DNA of 64,000 nucleotides from Pseudomonas sp. F(2018) (GTDB lineage: Bacteria > Pseudomonadota > Gammaproteobacteria > Pseudomonadales > Pseudomonadaceae): contig NZ_SCOM01000001.1 in the NCBI RefSeq assembly GCF_005508865.1, positions 1,178,001 to 1,242,000 of the forward strand. Direction: 5' to 3'. The notes under the pieces were generated by a model. That model ran no database searches, had not been told where the DNA came from, and saw only the letters and a list, made by a program, of their open reading frames with translations. Below, piece by piece: positions 43,513-52,713 of the stretch. The translations under genes were made by a program, and so were the position numbers. How positions within the stretch are numbered: position 1 is the stretch's first letter; the number at the start of each line of letters is the position of its first letter.

Positions 43513-44570
43513 GCCCACGTGATACCCCCGAAGACAGCCAGCTTGCCGGTGGTGGTGACGACATTTGCCACTGGCGCCAGCAGCTGGTGATCATGCTCAC
43601 CAGGTGCGGTGCTTATGGCCTCGCGGATGTGGGTGAGTAGCAGCGTGCCGCCCGGCACAGCCTCACGGCGGTGTAGATCACGCAGCTCGGCTTCAACGGC
43701 GGCACGAATGGCAGCGCTGTCGGGGCTGAGCCGAATGTCATAGGTAATCGGCTCAGCCACAGGGGGCAGCACGTAAACGGAGCGACGGCCAGCGGGGCGA
43801 CGGTTGTCGATGTAGGCCGCAGCCGCCTCCAGCACTGGCGCCGTCGGGATCGGTGTCACTTCGTTATCGCAGACGATCCGTACGGTCACGCTGCCTACGC
43901 CTTGCTCGTGCTCGGTAGACCAGGCGCGGGTAACGGACGGGTGAGCTGCCTTGGCCCAGGTAACATAGTCATCCAGGTGGCCGGCCTTAGGCGGGTTGCG
44001 CATCCGGTCCTGGACGCGGGCCAGCAGCCCCTGGAGCTGCTCGGTATCAGCGCCGCCTGCAATCCCGGCGGCACCGACTACCAGGTTGGCTTGTACGCCC
44101 GGCACTGGGCTGAGCAAGGTCAGCACCGCCCCGGCCGGCAGGTTGCCAGCTGCGCCTGGCTCTTCAGCCTGGACCAGGGCTTCGCCGCCTTCGGCACCGA
44201 GCACCAGGTGTTCCTGCAGGATGAAGATGACGCCCGCCTTGGACTGCATCCGGGTGCCGGCATCGAGCGGGGCGCCAAGACTGCCCGTGGCGATTGCCGG
44301 GCCTCTGGCATAGGCCGGGTCCAGATACCAAAGGCCGTAGCCACGTGCCCAGCGCTCGACACCCTCGGCATCCGCCTGTTCGTCCGGCAGGAAGTTGCGG
44401 GCGCGGTACTCGACGTGGGCGTGCAGGCCCTGCTCGACGCCGGCCTGGGCGTAGGCGATCACTCCCACAGCGGTGCGGCGGGTCGTGGCTGACGTACCGG
44501 GCAACCAAGTTTGCATATCGGTGGCCGTCAGCTCGCGGGTCTCCGCGAGACTGGGAATTTCAAAGGCCAT
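43509..44570 (-). CDS. Baseplate J-like protein, Mu gp47
   Basis: 353 aa. Baseplate wedge protein: EQADAEGVERWARGYGL, GNLPAGAVLTLL and AGGADTEQLQGLLARVQDRMRNPPKAGHLDDY are signatures of the baseplate J family. Overlaps gp46 (11 bases) and gp48 (4 bases), so the baseplate genes are coupled. Confidence 0.93.
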   Translation of the reverse strand: MAFEIPSLAETRELTATDMQTWLPGTSATTRRTAVGVIAYAQAGVEQGLHAHVEYRARNFLPDEQADAEGVERWARGYGLWYLDPAYARGPAIATGSLGAPLDAGTRMQSKAGVIFILQEHLVLGAEGGEALVQAEEPGAAGNLPAGAVLTLLSPVPGVQANLVVGAAGIAGGADTEQLQGLLARVQDRMRNPPKAGHLDDYVTWAKAAHPSVTRAWSTEHEQGVGSVTVRIVCDNEVTPIPTAPVLEAAAAYIDNRRPAGRRSVYVLPPVAEPITYDIRLSPDSAAIRAAVEAELRDLHRREAVPGGTLLLTHIREAISTAPGEHDHQLLAPVANVVTTTGKLAVFGGITWA

Positions 44571-45015
44571 TCATTGCCTCCCAGAGGATCTCGAATTGAA
44601 AGCTTTCGCGGATGCCGTCGCGGCGGCTGATGGCCACAGCCAGGCCGAGGACGCCACGGCGTGGAACGCTGGGCTGTACGTCGACGCTGGCGGCTATGCC
44701 GTCGTCGACCAACCAGGCGAGCGCTTCCTGGGCGTAATCGCGGGCGCGGCGCATGGGCTCGAGTAGCTCTTTCTCGCGGGCGAGTAGCCAGAGCCTGGAG
44801 CCCAGCTGGTCGCCAGGCACCTCAGCCCAAGCGTCAGCCCAATAGCCACGGAGGTCGCTGCTGCCATCCGGCAGGATGTCGTCAGCACGGGCACGGCGGT
44901 CAGAGAACAGGCTGGCAATGACAGAAGTCTGTAGGCCGTGCTCTATGACCAGATCGCCGTCTTCAAGCACCAGGTCAGCGCCGGTGCCGTCCCACTTGAG
45001 CGCGATGTCGCCCAT
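44560..45015 (-). CDS. Phage GP46 family baseplate protein
   Basis: 151 aa. MGDIALKWDGTGADLVLEDGDL, then DRRARADDILPDGSSDLRGYW are typical of GP46. The start at 45015 overlaps the gp45 stop; longer frames upstream read through gp45 and were rejected. Wedge component between gp45 and gp47. Confidence 0.92.
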   Translation of the reverse strand: MGDIALKWDGTGADLVLEDGDLVIEHGLQTSVIASLFSDRRARADDILPDGSSDLRGYWADAWAEVPGDQLGSRLWLLAREKELLEPMRRARDYAQEALAWLVDDGIAASVDVQPSVPRRGVLGLAVAISRRDGIRESFQFEILWEAMNGL

Positions 45016-45563
45016 TAGCCCACCTCCGCAATCGGGCGGCCGCTCTGCTGGCCGACGGCTGGCTGGGTGTCGTTGTGCGGGTGGGTCTTCAGGCTGACGC
45101 CGGAACCGATCACGTCGCCCTGGGCGACGATGCGGCCGGTGGTGGTGATCTCCGGGGTGTCGTAGTGGACCCCCGTGCCCGCCTTGACTATGAGGGTCAT
45201 GGTCTCGACCTCGATCACGCGGCCGCGCTTGAGGTGAATCTTGTCCTCCTCGTCGGTGTAGAGCGCTACCTCGCCGCCCTCCAGGCCGACCAGCCTGTAG
45301 CGGCGGTCGGCGCAAGAGATGACTACGCTGTGCGCGCGGTGACCGCCGGCAGCAAGTACCAGCGCTTCGGCGCCCGGATGTGGAACAACTGTCAGGCCGT
45401 AGCCCTGCCAGTGTTCGATGTCATCCATGGCCTCGTCCTTGAGGATGCCGATCTGCAGCGTCTGCATCTTGGCTGCGTCGTTGACCAGGGTGACCACGGC
45501 GCGGGCGACGATATGGGCCAACCCTCGGCGCAATGGATTCAGGAGGCGATCAATACCCGCCAT
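45015..45563 (-). CDS. Baseplate spike protein, Mu gp45
   Basis: 182 aa. N-terminal OB-like domain and a C-terminal beta-helix with the HPHNDTQPAVG segment; the membrane-piercing spike of Mu is this protein. An HxH motif near the tip (HPHND) may bind iron as in Mu. Overlaps gp44 by 14 bases. Confidence 0.92.
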   Translation of the reverse strand: MAGIDRLLNPLRRGLAHIVARAVVTLVNDAAKMQTLQIGILKDEAMDDIEHWQGYGLTVVPHPGAEALVLAAGGHRAHSVVISCADRRYRLVGLEGGEVALYTDEEDKIHLKRGRVIEVETMTLIVKAGTGVHYDTPEITTTGRIVAQGDVIGSGVSLKTHPHNDTQPAVGQQSGRPIAEVG

Positions 45564-46590
45564 CGGTGGCCTCCTGCTCCGGAATGGCGAGCACCTCGAA
45601 GGCCTCGCGCGGCATGACGGTGGGCGCCACTCGCTCTCCTTGCTCGTCCAGGATGTAGTTCATGTCGGTGATCAGCCGCTCAGCGCCGTGCAGGTAGCTG
45701 TACTCGTCGAACACCGTAGTCAGCGTGTTATGCCGCCACAGCTCGCCATTACTCTGGCGGTGACCGATCAGGGTGTAGTCGATGGCTTGCGAGCGCCCCC
45801 AGCGCACGTTGCGCTCCCAGGTGACGCGCTGGCGAGCGGCGGCCGGGTCCAGCGGGCCGTCGGCGATCAGGGTTAGCGGGCGATAGCGCTTGACGCGCTT
45901 GTCCTCTGCCTTGGCCAGCACAGCGGCGGCCTGCTCGCCATACCAGTCATCACTACCCTGGCCCTGGCCTTTGAGGGTGTAGTGGCTGAAAACATCGGTC
46001 AGGTCGCGATTTGGGGCGCCTGTGCTGATGTTGCCACCGAGCACCAGGTCGTCATGGGCACGCGATTGGCCGGCGCGGGTGATGATCAAGTTGCCTCTGC
46101 CATCGGTAATCAGCAGCACGCCACGGATGCGGGCGGCCTGGTCGAGCATCTCGAACACGGTCTCGCCATCGTTGGGCTTGAGGCTGCGGAAAGGCGCATT
46201 CGCCCCGGCCAGGTCGATGACACGTATGTCAAATGGCGCGCAAAGCTCGCGGGCCACGTCGGCCAGGCCGCGCCCGATCCATTGGGTGGCAGGCGCCGAG
46301 CAGTCGACCAGGTCGGCGGTCTTGTCGCGGCCGCTCACAGTCAGGCTATGGTCATGGCTGTTATAGGTGGGGCCGACGCGGTCGACGTATCCAGTAATCA
46401 GCACCTCGCCGTCATAGTGCAGTGTGCACGGCGCCCCTTCGGGGATCTCGCGGCGCACGGACTGGCCCGACCAGCGCTCCGTCAGGGTCAGATCAAAGCG
46501 CCCGGCTAGCTGCTGCATGCCCAGGTTGATGCGGTAGCCTTTCCAGCCGCCCCAGTCCTTGCCGTCGACGATCAGCATGACTTCAGCCAT
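45550..46590 (-). CDS. Baseplate hub protein, Mu gp44 (P)
   Basis: 346 aa. MAEVMLIVDGKDWGGWKGYRI, HSLTVSGRDKTADLVDCSA and the LTLIADGPLDPAAARQ segment match the gp44/gpP hub family. The ATG at 46590 replaces an earlier in-frame codon at 46620. Overlaps the gp43 gene by 8 bases. Confidence 0.92.
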   Translation of the reverse strand: MAEVMLIVDGKDWGGWKGYRINLGMQQLAGRFDLTLTERWSGQSVRREIPEGAPCTLHYDGEVLITGYVDRVGPTYNSHDHSLTVSGRDKTADLVDCSAPATQWIGRGLADVARELCAPFDIRVIDLAGANAPFRSLKPNDGETVFEMLDQAARIRGVLLITDGRGNLIITRAGQSRAHDDLVLGGNISTGAPNRDLTDVFSHYTLKGQGQGSDDWYGEQAAAVLAKAEDKRVKRYRPLTLIADGPLDPAAARQRVTWERNVRWGRSQAIDYTLIGHRQSNGELWRHNTLTTVFDEYSYLHGAERLITDMNYILDEQGERVAPTVMPREAFEVLAIPEQEATDGGY

Positions 46591-47809
46591 TGCGCAGCAC
46601 CTCCAGCGGCTGACCACCAACCACGAAGCCGGGATGAGTCAGCCGGTTGCGGATGGTGATGTCCTGAGCTTCGCGCGCATCGCCGTAGAGCTTGTGGGCG
46701 ATCAGCAGTGCCGGCATGGTGGACTGGGGCGTGTAGCTACCCAGCGGCGCTAGGTCAGCCGCGCTGCGCTGCAGCTCGACCACCAGGCTGGAGCTAAGCC
46801 CGGCCAGCGCGCGGTAGCGCTGAGCAGCGGCTACTAACTGCTGGCGCTCCAGCTCGGCGACGACCTGGTCGCGCACCTGGATGGCTTGGTCGCGATTGTC
46901 GTAGGTCATGCCGGGTAGCGGCCGGGCGTTGGCATCAAGCGGCCGGCCGGTGGCGAGACGCACGGCCTCGGCGGCGGCGGCGCGCTCAATCAGGCGATAG
47001 ACGGCTGCCTGGTTGGCGACTTGCTGGGCGCGGGCCTTGGTCACGTAGCCGCCGCTGCGAACAGGCTTGGCTTTGCTGCCCAGGTTGAACAGCGAGGCCT
47101 GGGCACGGAAGGCGGCGAACGGATCGGAGGTCGATGTCATGCCACGAATCAGGCCGATGATGTTGCCGGCCAGGTTGCCCGGCGACAGGAGCAACTGCTG
47201 GAAGCTGCCAGTCAGGCGGCCTACCAGCGAACCGAAGCCCGAGGCGCCAGAGAGCATGCCGCCTGCGCTACCGATGTAGCCCGTGGCTTCCTGCAATACG
47301 TCCACCGCCTCTTCGGCGACGAAGCTTGCGTAACCAGCCACGGCCCACACTTCCTGGAACTCGCTGACAGCCTCTTCCTGGACCAGGTCAGCGGCCGCGT
47401 TGGCCTGGGCGCCCTGCAGCGGCTTGTTGTCAGGACGCGGTTCCTCACCGGACTCAACAAAGGTCTGGCTGATGGTGGCTCGGCCACCCTCGGCGGTGCT
47501 TTCCTCGCAGCTGTAACCGTCTAGGACTGCAACCTGCATCTCGCCGTAGTACGGGTGTACGAGGGTGCCGGGGCCTTTGGCCTCCAGCGCCTCGATCAGT
47601 TGATCACGGCGCGCCATGTAGTCGGCGCCGATCACCACCATCAGCAGGGTGAACTTACGGGCGGAGCGGCCCATGTCCTGGGTGCTGGGCTTATCGCGCA
47701 GCGGGTATTCGTCCAGGACGGTGCGGCGCCCGCCCGTGCGGGAGCTGGTACGCAGGTTGAACGGCACGCCACGGAAGGAGCCAGGCCGATATTCGTCGCG
47801 CCAGGCCAT
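46583..47809 (-). CDS. DNA circularisation protein / tail protein, Mu gp43 (N)
   Basis: 408 aa. The N-terminal domain (RPGSFRGVPFNLRTSSRTGGRRTVLDEYP) is that of the DNA-circularisation N family, which in Mu is a tail/baseplate protein delivered with the DNA. The rest is helical and Ala-rich. Starts by a 1-base overlap with the tape-measure stop. Confidence 0.92.
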   Translation of the reverse strand: MAWRDEYRPGSFRGVPFNLRTSSRTGGRRTVLDEYPLRDKPSTQDMGRSARKFTLLMVVIGADYMARRDQLIEALEAKGPGTLVHPYYGEMQVAVLDGYSCEESTAEGGRATISQTFVESGEEPRPDNKPLQGAQANAAADLVQEEAVSEFQEVWAVAGYASFVAEEAVDVLQEATGYIGSAGGMLSGASGFGSLVGRLTGSFQQLLLSPGNLAGNIIGLIRGMTSTSDPFAAFRAQASLFNLGSKAKPVRSGGYVTKARAQQVANQAAVYRLIERAAAAEAVRLATGRPLDANARPLPGMTYDNRDQAIQVRDQVVAELERQQLVAAAQRYRALAGLSSSLVVELQRSAADLAPLGSYTPQSTMPALLIAHKLYGDAREAQDITIRNRLTHPGFVVGGQPLEVLRNG

Positions 47810-49653
47810 CAGCGACCTACCCCGGTGCGGCCGGTAGTTGCAGCCAGCTCGATGCCGTTGTCGCTATGCAGCTGCGTGACCTTGGTCGGCAGCGGGCTCA
47901 CGACTTCGACGGTGACCTTTCCGCCTACCTCAACCGGTGCAGCCTTGGTGCCGATGATGGCCTCAGTGAGTTGCTGGCTGAGCGATGCCGTGGCGGCGGC
48001 CAGCGGGTTGGCGACCCAAGCGCTGCCCTTGGCCAGCGTGCTGGTGGCTTCCAGGCGCTCGTCACGTTCGCCGTTGAGCATGGCGTACAGCAGGCTGCCG
48101 AGGCTGGTTTCCTCGCCATGCAACTTGCTGAGGCCTGCATCAATGCCGGCATTAGCGACAGTGCCCACGCCATAGCCAGCAGCGCCTGCGCCGGCAACGG
48201 CGAGCGCGGGCAGCCCAAAGCGGCTAGCACCCGCTAGCAGCTTACCGCCATTGCCTTTGCCGGCGATTGCATCCACGGGGCTCAAGCCGCCAAGACTGTC
48301 GGGCATGTTGACGACATACACGGGGGTGACGCCGGCCGCCTCTTCCAGGGCCTTGCCGGTGGCAACACCTGCAGCAGTGCCGCCCAGCTTGCCGGCCAGG
48401 CCTTTGATGGCCTTACCGCCATAACGGGCCGCCCCGAACAGGCCAAGTGCGGCCGCAGCGCTACCGCCGATGATCTCGGTGCCGCTCAGGTCGAGGCCGC
48501 CATTCTGCTTGCTGTCCAGGCTCCACTTGATCAGGCCGGACAGAGTGTCGTTGATTGGCTGGGCGAAGCCATCGGCAGCCTCGCGGAGAGCGCCCTTCAG
48601 ACGGCCGGTCTGGTCGACCGCGTTGCCGATGGCCTCGGGCAAATCTCTGGCAATGGTGCCGCTGGCGCCGCTGACTTGGGTGAACACTTCGTCAAGTTTG
48701 TTGAGGGAATCACCGTCCAAGAGCGCCTTAAGGCCTCGTTGCGTGTCCAGGTCGGTATTGCCGAACGCCTTGGAGATGAACTTGAAGCGGTCTTGGTCGC
48801 TGCCCAGCTTGGAGTACTTGCCCTGAATCTCCTGGATTACGCCCAGCGCATCGCGGCGGCTGCCTTCGGAGTCAAAGAACTTGATGCCGGTAGCCTTCTG
48901 CGCGTCGCGCATGTACTTGCTGTTGGTGAAGACGCGCAAGGTGCTATCGGTCAGAGTGGCCAGGCGCTCGGCGTTGGGCTCCACCAGAGAGAGCGTTTCC
49001 ACTAGGGCCAGGGTTTGCTCAAGGCTGAGGTTGGATGATCTGGCGCTACCGCCAACACGGGCGAAGATGTCCGGTAGGTTCTCCAGCTCGGCATTACCAG
49101 CCCGGCCTGCTACCACCATCTTGTCTAGGAGCAGGCGGGCCTGCTCGGTCTGGCTCAGGTCGATATCGAACTGCTTGCTGGCCACACCCATGGCTTTGGC
49201 CAAGGCGTCGGCGTTGGTCTTGGCCACGGCCAGGGTCTGGGCCATGGGGTCAACCGTGGCGGTTGCCTCGGCCATGCTCAAGCCGCCCGCAATCAGCGCA
49301 TCCACGCCGGCCTTCAGTTCGTCGGCGCCCTGTCCAGTGGCGATCTGCGCCCCCATCAGCTCGCGGCGCAGGCGGCTGGCTTGGTCAGCCGTGGCCCCTG
49401 CAGTCAACTGCAGCTGCTTGAGGTCCTTGTCGAGCCGGGCTGACTGCACGCCCAAAGCGACCGCAGAAACACCGATTCCCAGCTGGGCCAGCTTGCCCTC
49501 GACCGAGCCCATGAAGTGGCCCAGCTGCTGCAGCTCCTGCTTGGCCGCTCGGCCAAACTTGCGCACGCCACCTTCGCCCTTTGCCAGCCCACTCATAAGG
49601 CGGGCCGGGTCAGCGCTCAGGCGTAGAGCCAGATCGAGGTTGCTGGAATTCAT
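47809..49653 (-). CDS. Tail tape measure protein
   Basis: 614 aa, sets the tail length. N-terminal TP901-like region with MNSSNLDLALRLSADPARLM and FGRAAKQELQQL, a Gly/Ala-rich hydrophobic region near residues 440-530 and a short C-terminus. The ATG at 49653 directly overlaps the stop of the frameshift extension of gp41 (CCATGA). Longer 5' frame was rejected. Confidence 0.92.
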   Translation of the reverse strand: MNSSNLDLALRLSADPARLMSGLAKGEGGVRKFGRAAKQELQQLGHFMGSVEGKLAQLGIGVSAVALGVQSARLDKDLKQLQLTAGATADQASRLRRELMGAQIATGQGADELKAGVDALIAGGLSMAEATATVDPMAQTLAVAKTNADALAKAMGVASKQFDIDLSQTEQARLLLDKMVVAGRAGNAELENLPDIFARVGGSARSSNLSLEQTLALVETLSLVEPNAERLATLTDSTLRVFTNSKYMRDAQKATGIKFFDSEGSRRDALGVIQEIQGKYSKLGSDQDRFKFISKAFGNTDLDTQRGLKALLDGDSLNKLDEVFTQVSGASGTIARDLPEAIGNAVDQTGRLKGALREAADGFAQPINDTLSGLIKWSLDSKQNGGLDLSGTEIIGGSAAAALGLFGAARYGGKAIKGLAGKLGGTAAGVATGKALEEAAGVTPVYVVNMPDSLGGLSPVDAIAGKGNGGKLLAGASRFGLPALAVAGAGAAGYGVGTVANAGIDAGLSKLHGEETSLGSLLYAMLNGERDERLEATSTLAKGSAWVANPLAAATASLSQQLTEAIIGTKAAPVEVGGKVTVEVVSPLPTKVTQLHSDNGIELAATTGRTGVGR

Positions 49654-49793
49654 GGTTTCGTCTTGATCAGGTTGGCCAGGTAGTGATCGAACTCGTAGCG
49701 CGGCAGCGCGAGGATGGTCTCTCGAGACCATCCATGCTTAATGGCTATCAGCTGGATTGCGTCGTAGTGCTGCCGGAAGCGTTCGGCTCGGCG
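49650..49793 (-). CDS. Frameshift extension of the tail assembly chaperone (gp41-fs)
   Basis: A -1 frame without its own start, opening at the slippery heptamer 49799-49793 and encoding 47 aa (RRAERFRQHYDAIQLIAIKH... to IKTKP) before a TGA that overlaps the tape-measure ATG. The sequence KHGWSRETILALPRYEFDHYLANL resembles the T part of G-T type tail chaperones. Join with residues 1-100 of gp41 gives a 147-aa product. Inferred from the canonical site and open frame. Confidence 0.75.
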   Translation of the reverse strand, partial: RRAERFRQHYDAIQLIAIKHGWSRETILALPRYEFDHYLANLIKTKP

Positions 49794-50092
49794 TTTCCCA
49801 GCGCGTCCAGCTTGATCTGTGCGCCGCGAAGGGCCAGGAAGTCGCCGCGCTTCTTGATCATCTCCACGGTGAAGGGACCGCCATACTCGCGACCCTCGCC
49901 GTCGTCGACCTTGATCAGTTGGCGCACGGCGAGCTGGGCGTTGTAGTGGATGGCATTGCCTGCGCCGCCCGAGTCGGCCTCGGCCTCGATCATGTCGGCC
50001 AGCTCGGCCTCGCGCATGTGGAAGTGGCGGTAGGTGATTCCAGCGATGACGATGCCTTTCGGCAGGGTGCCTTGGGTTTTCAGCAATTCCAT
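49748..50092 (-). CDS. Tail assembly chaperone, Mu gp41 family
   Basis: 114 aa in frame 0. MELLKTQGTLPKGIVIAGITYRHFHMREAELADM matches the gp41 tail chaperone family. The slippery heptamer G_GGA_AAC at its codons 98-100 allows a fraction of ribosomes to shift to -1 and make a longer chaperone. Lies between the tube gene and the tape-measure gene, where tailed phages keep this gene pair. Confidence 0.9.
   Translation of the reverse strand: MELLKTQGTLPKGIVIAGITYRHFHMREAELADMIEAEADSGGAGNAIHYNAQLAVRQLIKVDDGEGREYGGPFTVEMIKKRGDFLALRGAQIKLDALGNAEPNASGSTTTQSS
49793..49799 (-). promoter_or_regulatory. Slippery heptamer for -1 ribosomal frameshift
   Basis: On the minus strand the bases read G_GGA_AAC in the frame of gp41, fitting X_XXY_YYZ with X=G and Y=A. 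The -1 frame then stays open to 49650. A downstream pseudoknot was not examined. Confidence 0.75.
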
Positions 50093-50101
50093 GTTGGCTC
50101 C

Positions 50102-50446
50102 TTACAGCTGCACAGCGGGCTTGCCGCTGAATTTGAGGGCTACGTCAGCGCCCACGGTGAGGGTGTCCACGGTGAAAGCTTCAGCGACGACCCAGCTCAT
50201 GCCGGTGTCGGACTGGAACACAACATTCGCTCCGGTCAGGTTGCGAAGATCCTCGACAGCCAGGCCCTGCTTGAGCGGAACCACACAGTTCAGCTCAGGT
50301 GCCACGGTGGCCTCGGTGTAGCCAACGGTGCCGTCATCCAACGGGTCGGGAGTACGGCCGGTGCCGCCCAGGTTGAGGGTGGCGCCCGGCTTGGATTGCA
50401 GGCGCTGGCCGTTGTAGCTGATGGTCGCGCGGCCGTGATGTTGCAT
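50102..50446 (-). CDS. Tail tube protein, Mu gpM (gp40)
   Basis: 114 aa. MQHHGRATISYNGQRLQSKPGATLNLGGTGRTPD is typical of Mu tail tube protein. Builds the inner tube of a contractile tail. AAGGAGG lies 6 bases before the ATG, giving strong translation as expected for a high-copy structural protein. Confidence 0.93.
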   Translation of the reverse strand: MQHHGRATISYNGQRLQSKPGATLNLGGTGRTPDPLDDGTVGYTEATVAPELNCVVPLKQGLAVEDLRNLTGANVVFQSDTGMSWVVAEAFTVDTLTVGADVALKFSGKPAVQL

Positions 50447-50455
50447 AGGGCCTCC

Positions 50456-51928
50456 TTACAGGCGGTACTGCACGGCGGCAGCGAAGATGTCGAACTGGTT
50501 GACCAGGTTCGGCGGCATCACGGCGTTCATGCGATTGGGGTTCTGGTTGGAGCGCTTGACCAGCAGATCGCGCTTGAAGCCCGCGATGTCCGCGATCAGC
50601 CCATCCTCTTCGTGCAGCTTCACGGCCTCGGCGACCAGGGTGGCGCGCACCGTGGTTTCGGTCGCGTAGGCCTGACCCGGCACCGCCTTGTCTCCCAGCT
50701 TGTGTCGCGGGTAGTCGCGTGCAATCGCTGAGTTCATACGGAAGCGGACGAAATCGACGGTCCACTTAGTCTCCAGGCGCAACAGGCTGATGTCGGGCAG
50801 GCCGAAGCTGTTGGTCTGATAGTTGGTGATGATCGTCTCGATCAGCACCTGGCCTCCCTGGTCGACGGTGAAAGTGCTGATGCCGTCGTACAGCAACAGG
50901 TTGCGCTCGGAGCGCATGAAGCGGAGCTTCTCCGCGGGCGGCAGCACGCCTGGCAGCACCAGACTGCGGAATGGGCGGGCCGGGTCGTTGGCACCAGAGA
51001 ACTCGGCGACGGTCGCCCAGACCGATGCCACTACCCAAGGCGCAGTCGGTACACCGTGAAGTCCGAGAGTGCTGCAGTGTGGCGAGTTGCGGCTGCTGCC
51101 CCATGTGGTCAGCTGGGCATGGTTGCCGGTCTTGGCGTTGAAGACATGGCCGGTCAGGGTATCCATCGGGCCGAAGCGGTCCACCATCTCCGCCTCCAGG
51201 GCGGCCAGGTTGGCGCCGTCCAGGTACGGACAGACGATGCTGTAGTACTGCTTGCCAGCGATGGCATCGAGCACCGGCTGTACTTCCGGATTTGCAGTGC
51301 CGCTGGCCATGGCAGTGATAGCCACAGTCAGGCCGGCTGGGGTCTGCTCGCCGTCGTAATAATTGAGGCGCAGATCGAGGTCGTTGCCGGTCTCGCCCTT
51401 CCAGCGGCAGGTCAACGTCACCTCGCCGGCCGTTGCGGCAGCAGTGACCGGTAGGCCGGAGGTGGCGTTGATGGTCGCGGCCAGACGGCTAGCCAGAGTG
51501 GCAACCGGCTCGGCAGCCGCCACACCGATACGCACACGATTGCCACCAATGTAGAGGCACAGGGTGCCACTGGCAGTTGGTGCGCCGCCGAGGGTGACCT
51601 TGCCGGTCGCCGCTTGGCCGTCGCCGTCGTCATCCAGAGCGATCGCCCACAGGTCGACGTACTCGTTTGCCTCACGGGCAGCGGCGGCCATGGTGTGGAG
51701 CATGGAGCCATGGCCAAAGGCGTCGGCGGCCTGGTCGCCAGCCTGGCTACCCAGGCGAATCGTGTTCAGGGCTGCGACCTTGCCAGTGGCCAGGCGTTGG
51801 CCGACCAGGAGCAGGCGGCGCTCCATGACGGCGCCGCCGCCATTGGCCTTGCTCGGATCGATCTCGATGTAGATGCCCGGCACCCGGATGTTGTCCGGGA
51901 CTTCGTTGAAGCTGACGTTCTCGGCCAT
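50456..51928 (-). CDS. Tail sheath protein, Mu gpL (gp39)
   Basis: 490 aa contractile sheath subunit. FNEVPDNIRVPGIYIEIDPSKAN at the N-terminus, RRLLLVGQR and the C-terminal MNAVMPPNLVNQFDIFAAAVQYRL match the Mu sheath. AAGGAG 6 bases before the ATG. Shows that the phage is a myovirus. Confidence 0.94.
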   Translation of the reverse strand: MAENVSFNEVPDNIRVPGIYIEIDPSKANGGGAVMERRLLLVGQRLATGKVAALNTIRLGSQAGDQAADAFGHGSMLHTMAAAAREANEYVDLWAIALDDDGDGQAATGKVTLGGAPTASGTLCLYIGGNRVRIGVAAAEPVATLASRLAATINATSGLPVTAAATAGEVTLTCRWKGETGNDLDLRLNYYDGEQTPAGLTVAITAMASGTANPEVQPVLDAIAGKQYYSIVCPYLDGANLAALEAEMVDRFGPMDTLTGHVFNAKTGNHAQLTTWGSSRNSPHCSTLGLHGVPTAPWVVASVWATVAEFSGANDPARPFRSLVLPGVLPPAEKLRFMRSERNLLLYDGISTFTVDQGGQVLIETIITNYQTNSFGLPDISLLRLETKWTVDFVRFRMNSAIARDYPRHKLGDKAVPGQAYATETTVRATLVAEAVKLHEEDGLIADIAGFKRDLLVKRSNQNPNRMNAVMPPNLVNQFDIFAAAVQYRL

Positions 51929-51931
51929 GGG

Positions 51932-52129
51932 TTACTCCTTGCCTTCCGGCTTCGGCGGTTTTGCCGGCTTCGGCGGCTGGCCTTTCTGGACGGACTCGTC
52001 CGCCAGCTGGCGGCGCCAGTAGCTGTCGAGCACTACGTAGTCACCTTCCGGCGGCAGATAGCCGCCTTGTGGGTGGCGCACCTTGAGGCCCTCGGCGGGC
52101 ACCAGGTACTCGGGCTTGGGTTGAGTCAT
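51932..52129 (-). CDS. DUF2635 protein, Mu gp38
   Basis: 65 aa. LVPAEGLKVRHPQGGYLPPEGDYV is the DUF2635 signature. The C-terminus is a Pro/Lys-rich tail (PPKPAKPPKPEGKE). Lies 3 bases before the sheath gene and overlaps the gp37 stop by 4 bases. Function unknown, conserved position. Confidence 0.9.
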   Translation of the reverse strand: MTQPKPEYLVPAEGLKVRHPQGGYLPPEGDYVVLDSYWRRQLADESVQKGQPPKPAKPPKPEGKE

Positions 52130-52713
52130 CGCTCCTCCTGAGGGTTGATACTGGATTGCAGGTCAGGCGCCGGGGCGTCGTGGTTCTGGTTGAGCCAGCG
52201 CTGATGCTCATCTTGGGTTAGCGGGTCCAGGTCGAAGTCGGCGTGGAACTCCAGGAAGTCGCCCAGGTTCTGCTGCTCGGGCTCGGGGGTGTCGCAGTTG
52301 CACTGAACGGCCAGCAGGGACACGTACAGCCCCTTGTCGCGCAGTGCGTTGTCCTGCTGGAACTGGTAGCTGGTCACCTGCCAGCTGCCGCCGTCGGTAA
52401 TGCCGCCGTGCAGGTACGCCACGCCGGCCTCGACCATCTCGTAAAGGCCGATGGTGGACTTGCTACCGTGACGGGCCTCCAAGTGGCCTTTTGCGTTGCG
52501 GGCGACCATGACCACCACAAAGCGCGGGGTGGCCATCAGGTCCGACAAGGTGCCGTCCATGGCGACGACGTAGGCTGCCGGGGCGTCCACGCCCCAGCGG
52601 TTGAGGACGTCCTTGTCTGGCACGTCCGGCAGGCTATCTACGGTCTTTAACCTCCGGCCTAGCGGACTCTCCTTGATCAGTTGCGCCAGCTGGTTTTCGA
52701 GGTCGCCGAGCAT
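52126..52713 (-). CDS. DUF1834 protein, Mu gp37
   Basis: 195 aa. MLGDLENQLAQLIKESPLG start and RHGSKSTIGLYEMVEAGVAYLHG are typical of DUF1834 (Mu gp37), a neck/tail-terminator candidate. The ATG at 52713 overlaps the stop of the virion morphogenesis gene. A longer frame to 52950 was rejected. Confidence 0.9.
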   Translation of the reverse strand: MLGDLENQLAQLIKESPLGRRLKTVDSLPDVPDKDVLNRWGVDAPAAYVVAMDGTLSDLMATPRFVVVMVARNAKGHLEARHGSKSTIGLYEMVEAGVAYLHGGITDGGSWQVTSYQFQQDNALRDKGLYVSLLAVQCNCDTPEPEQQNLGDFLEFHADFDLDPLTQDEHQRWLNQNHDAPAPDLQSSINPQEER

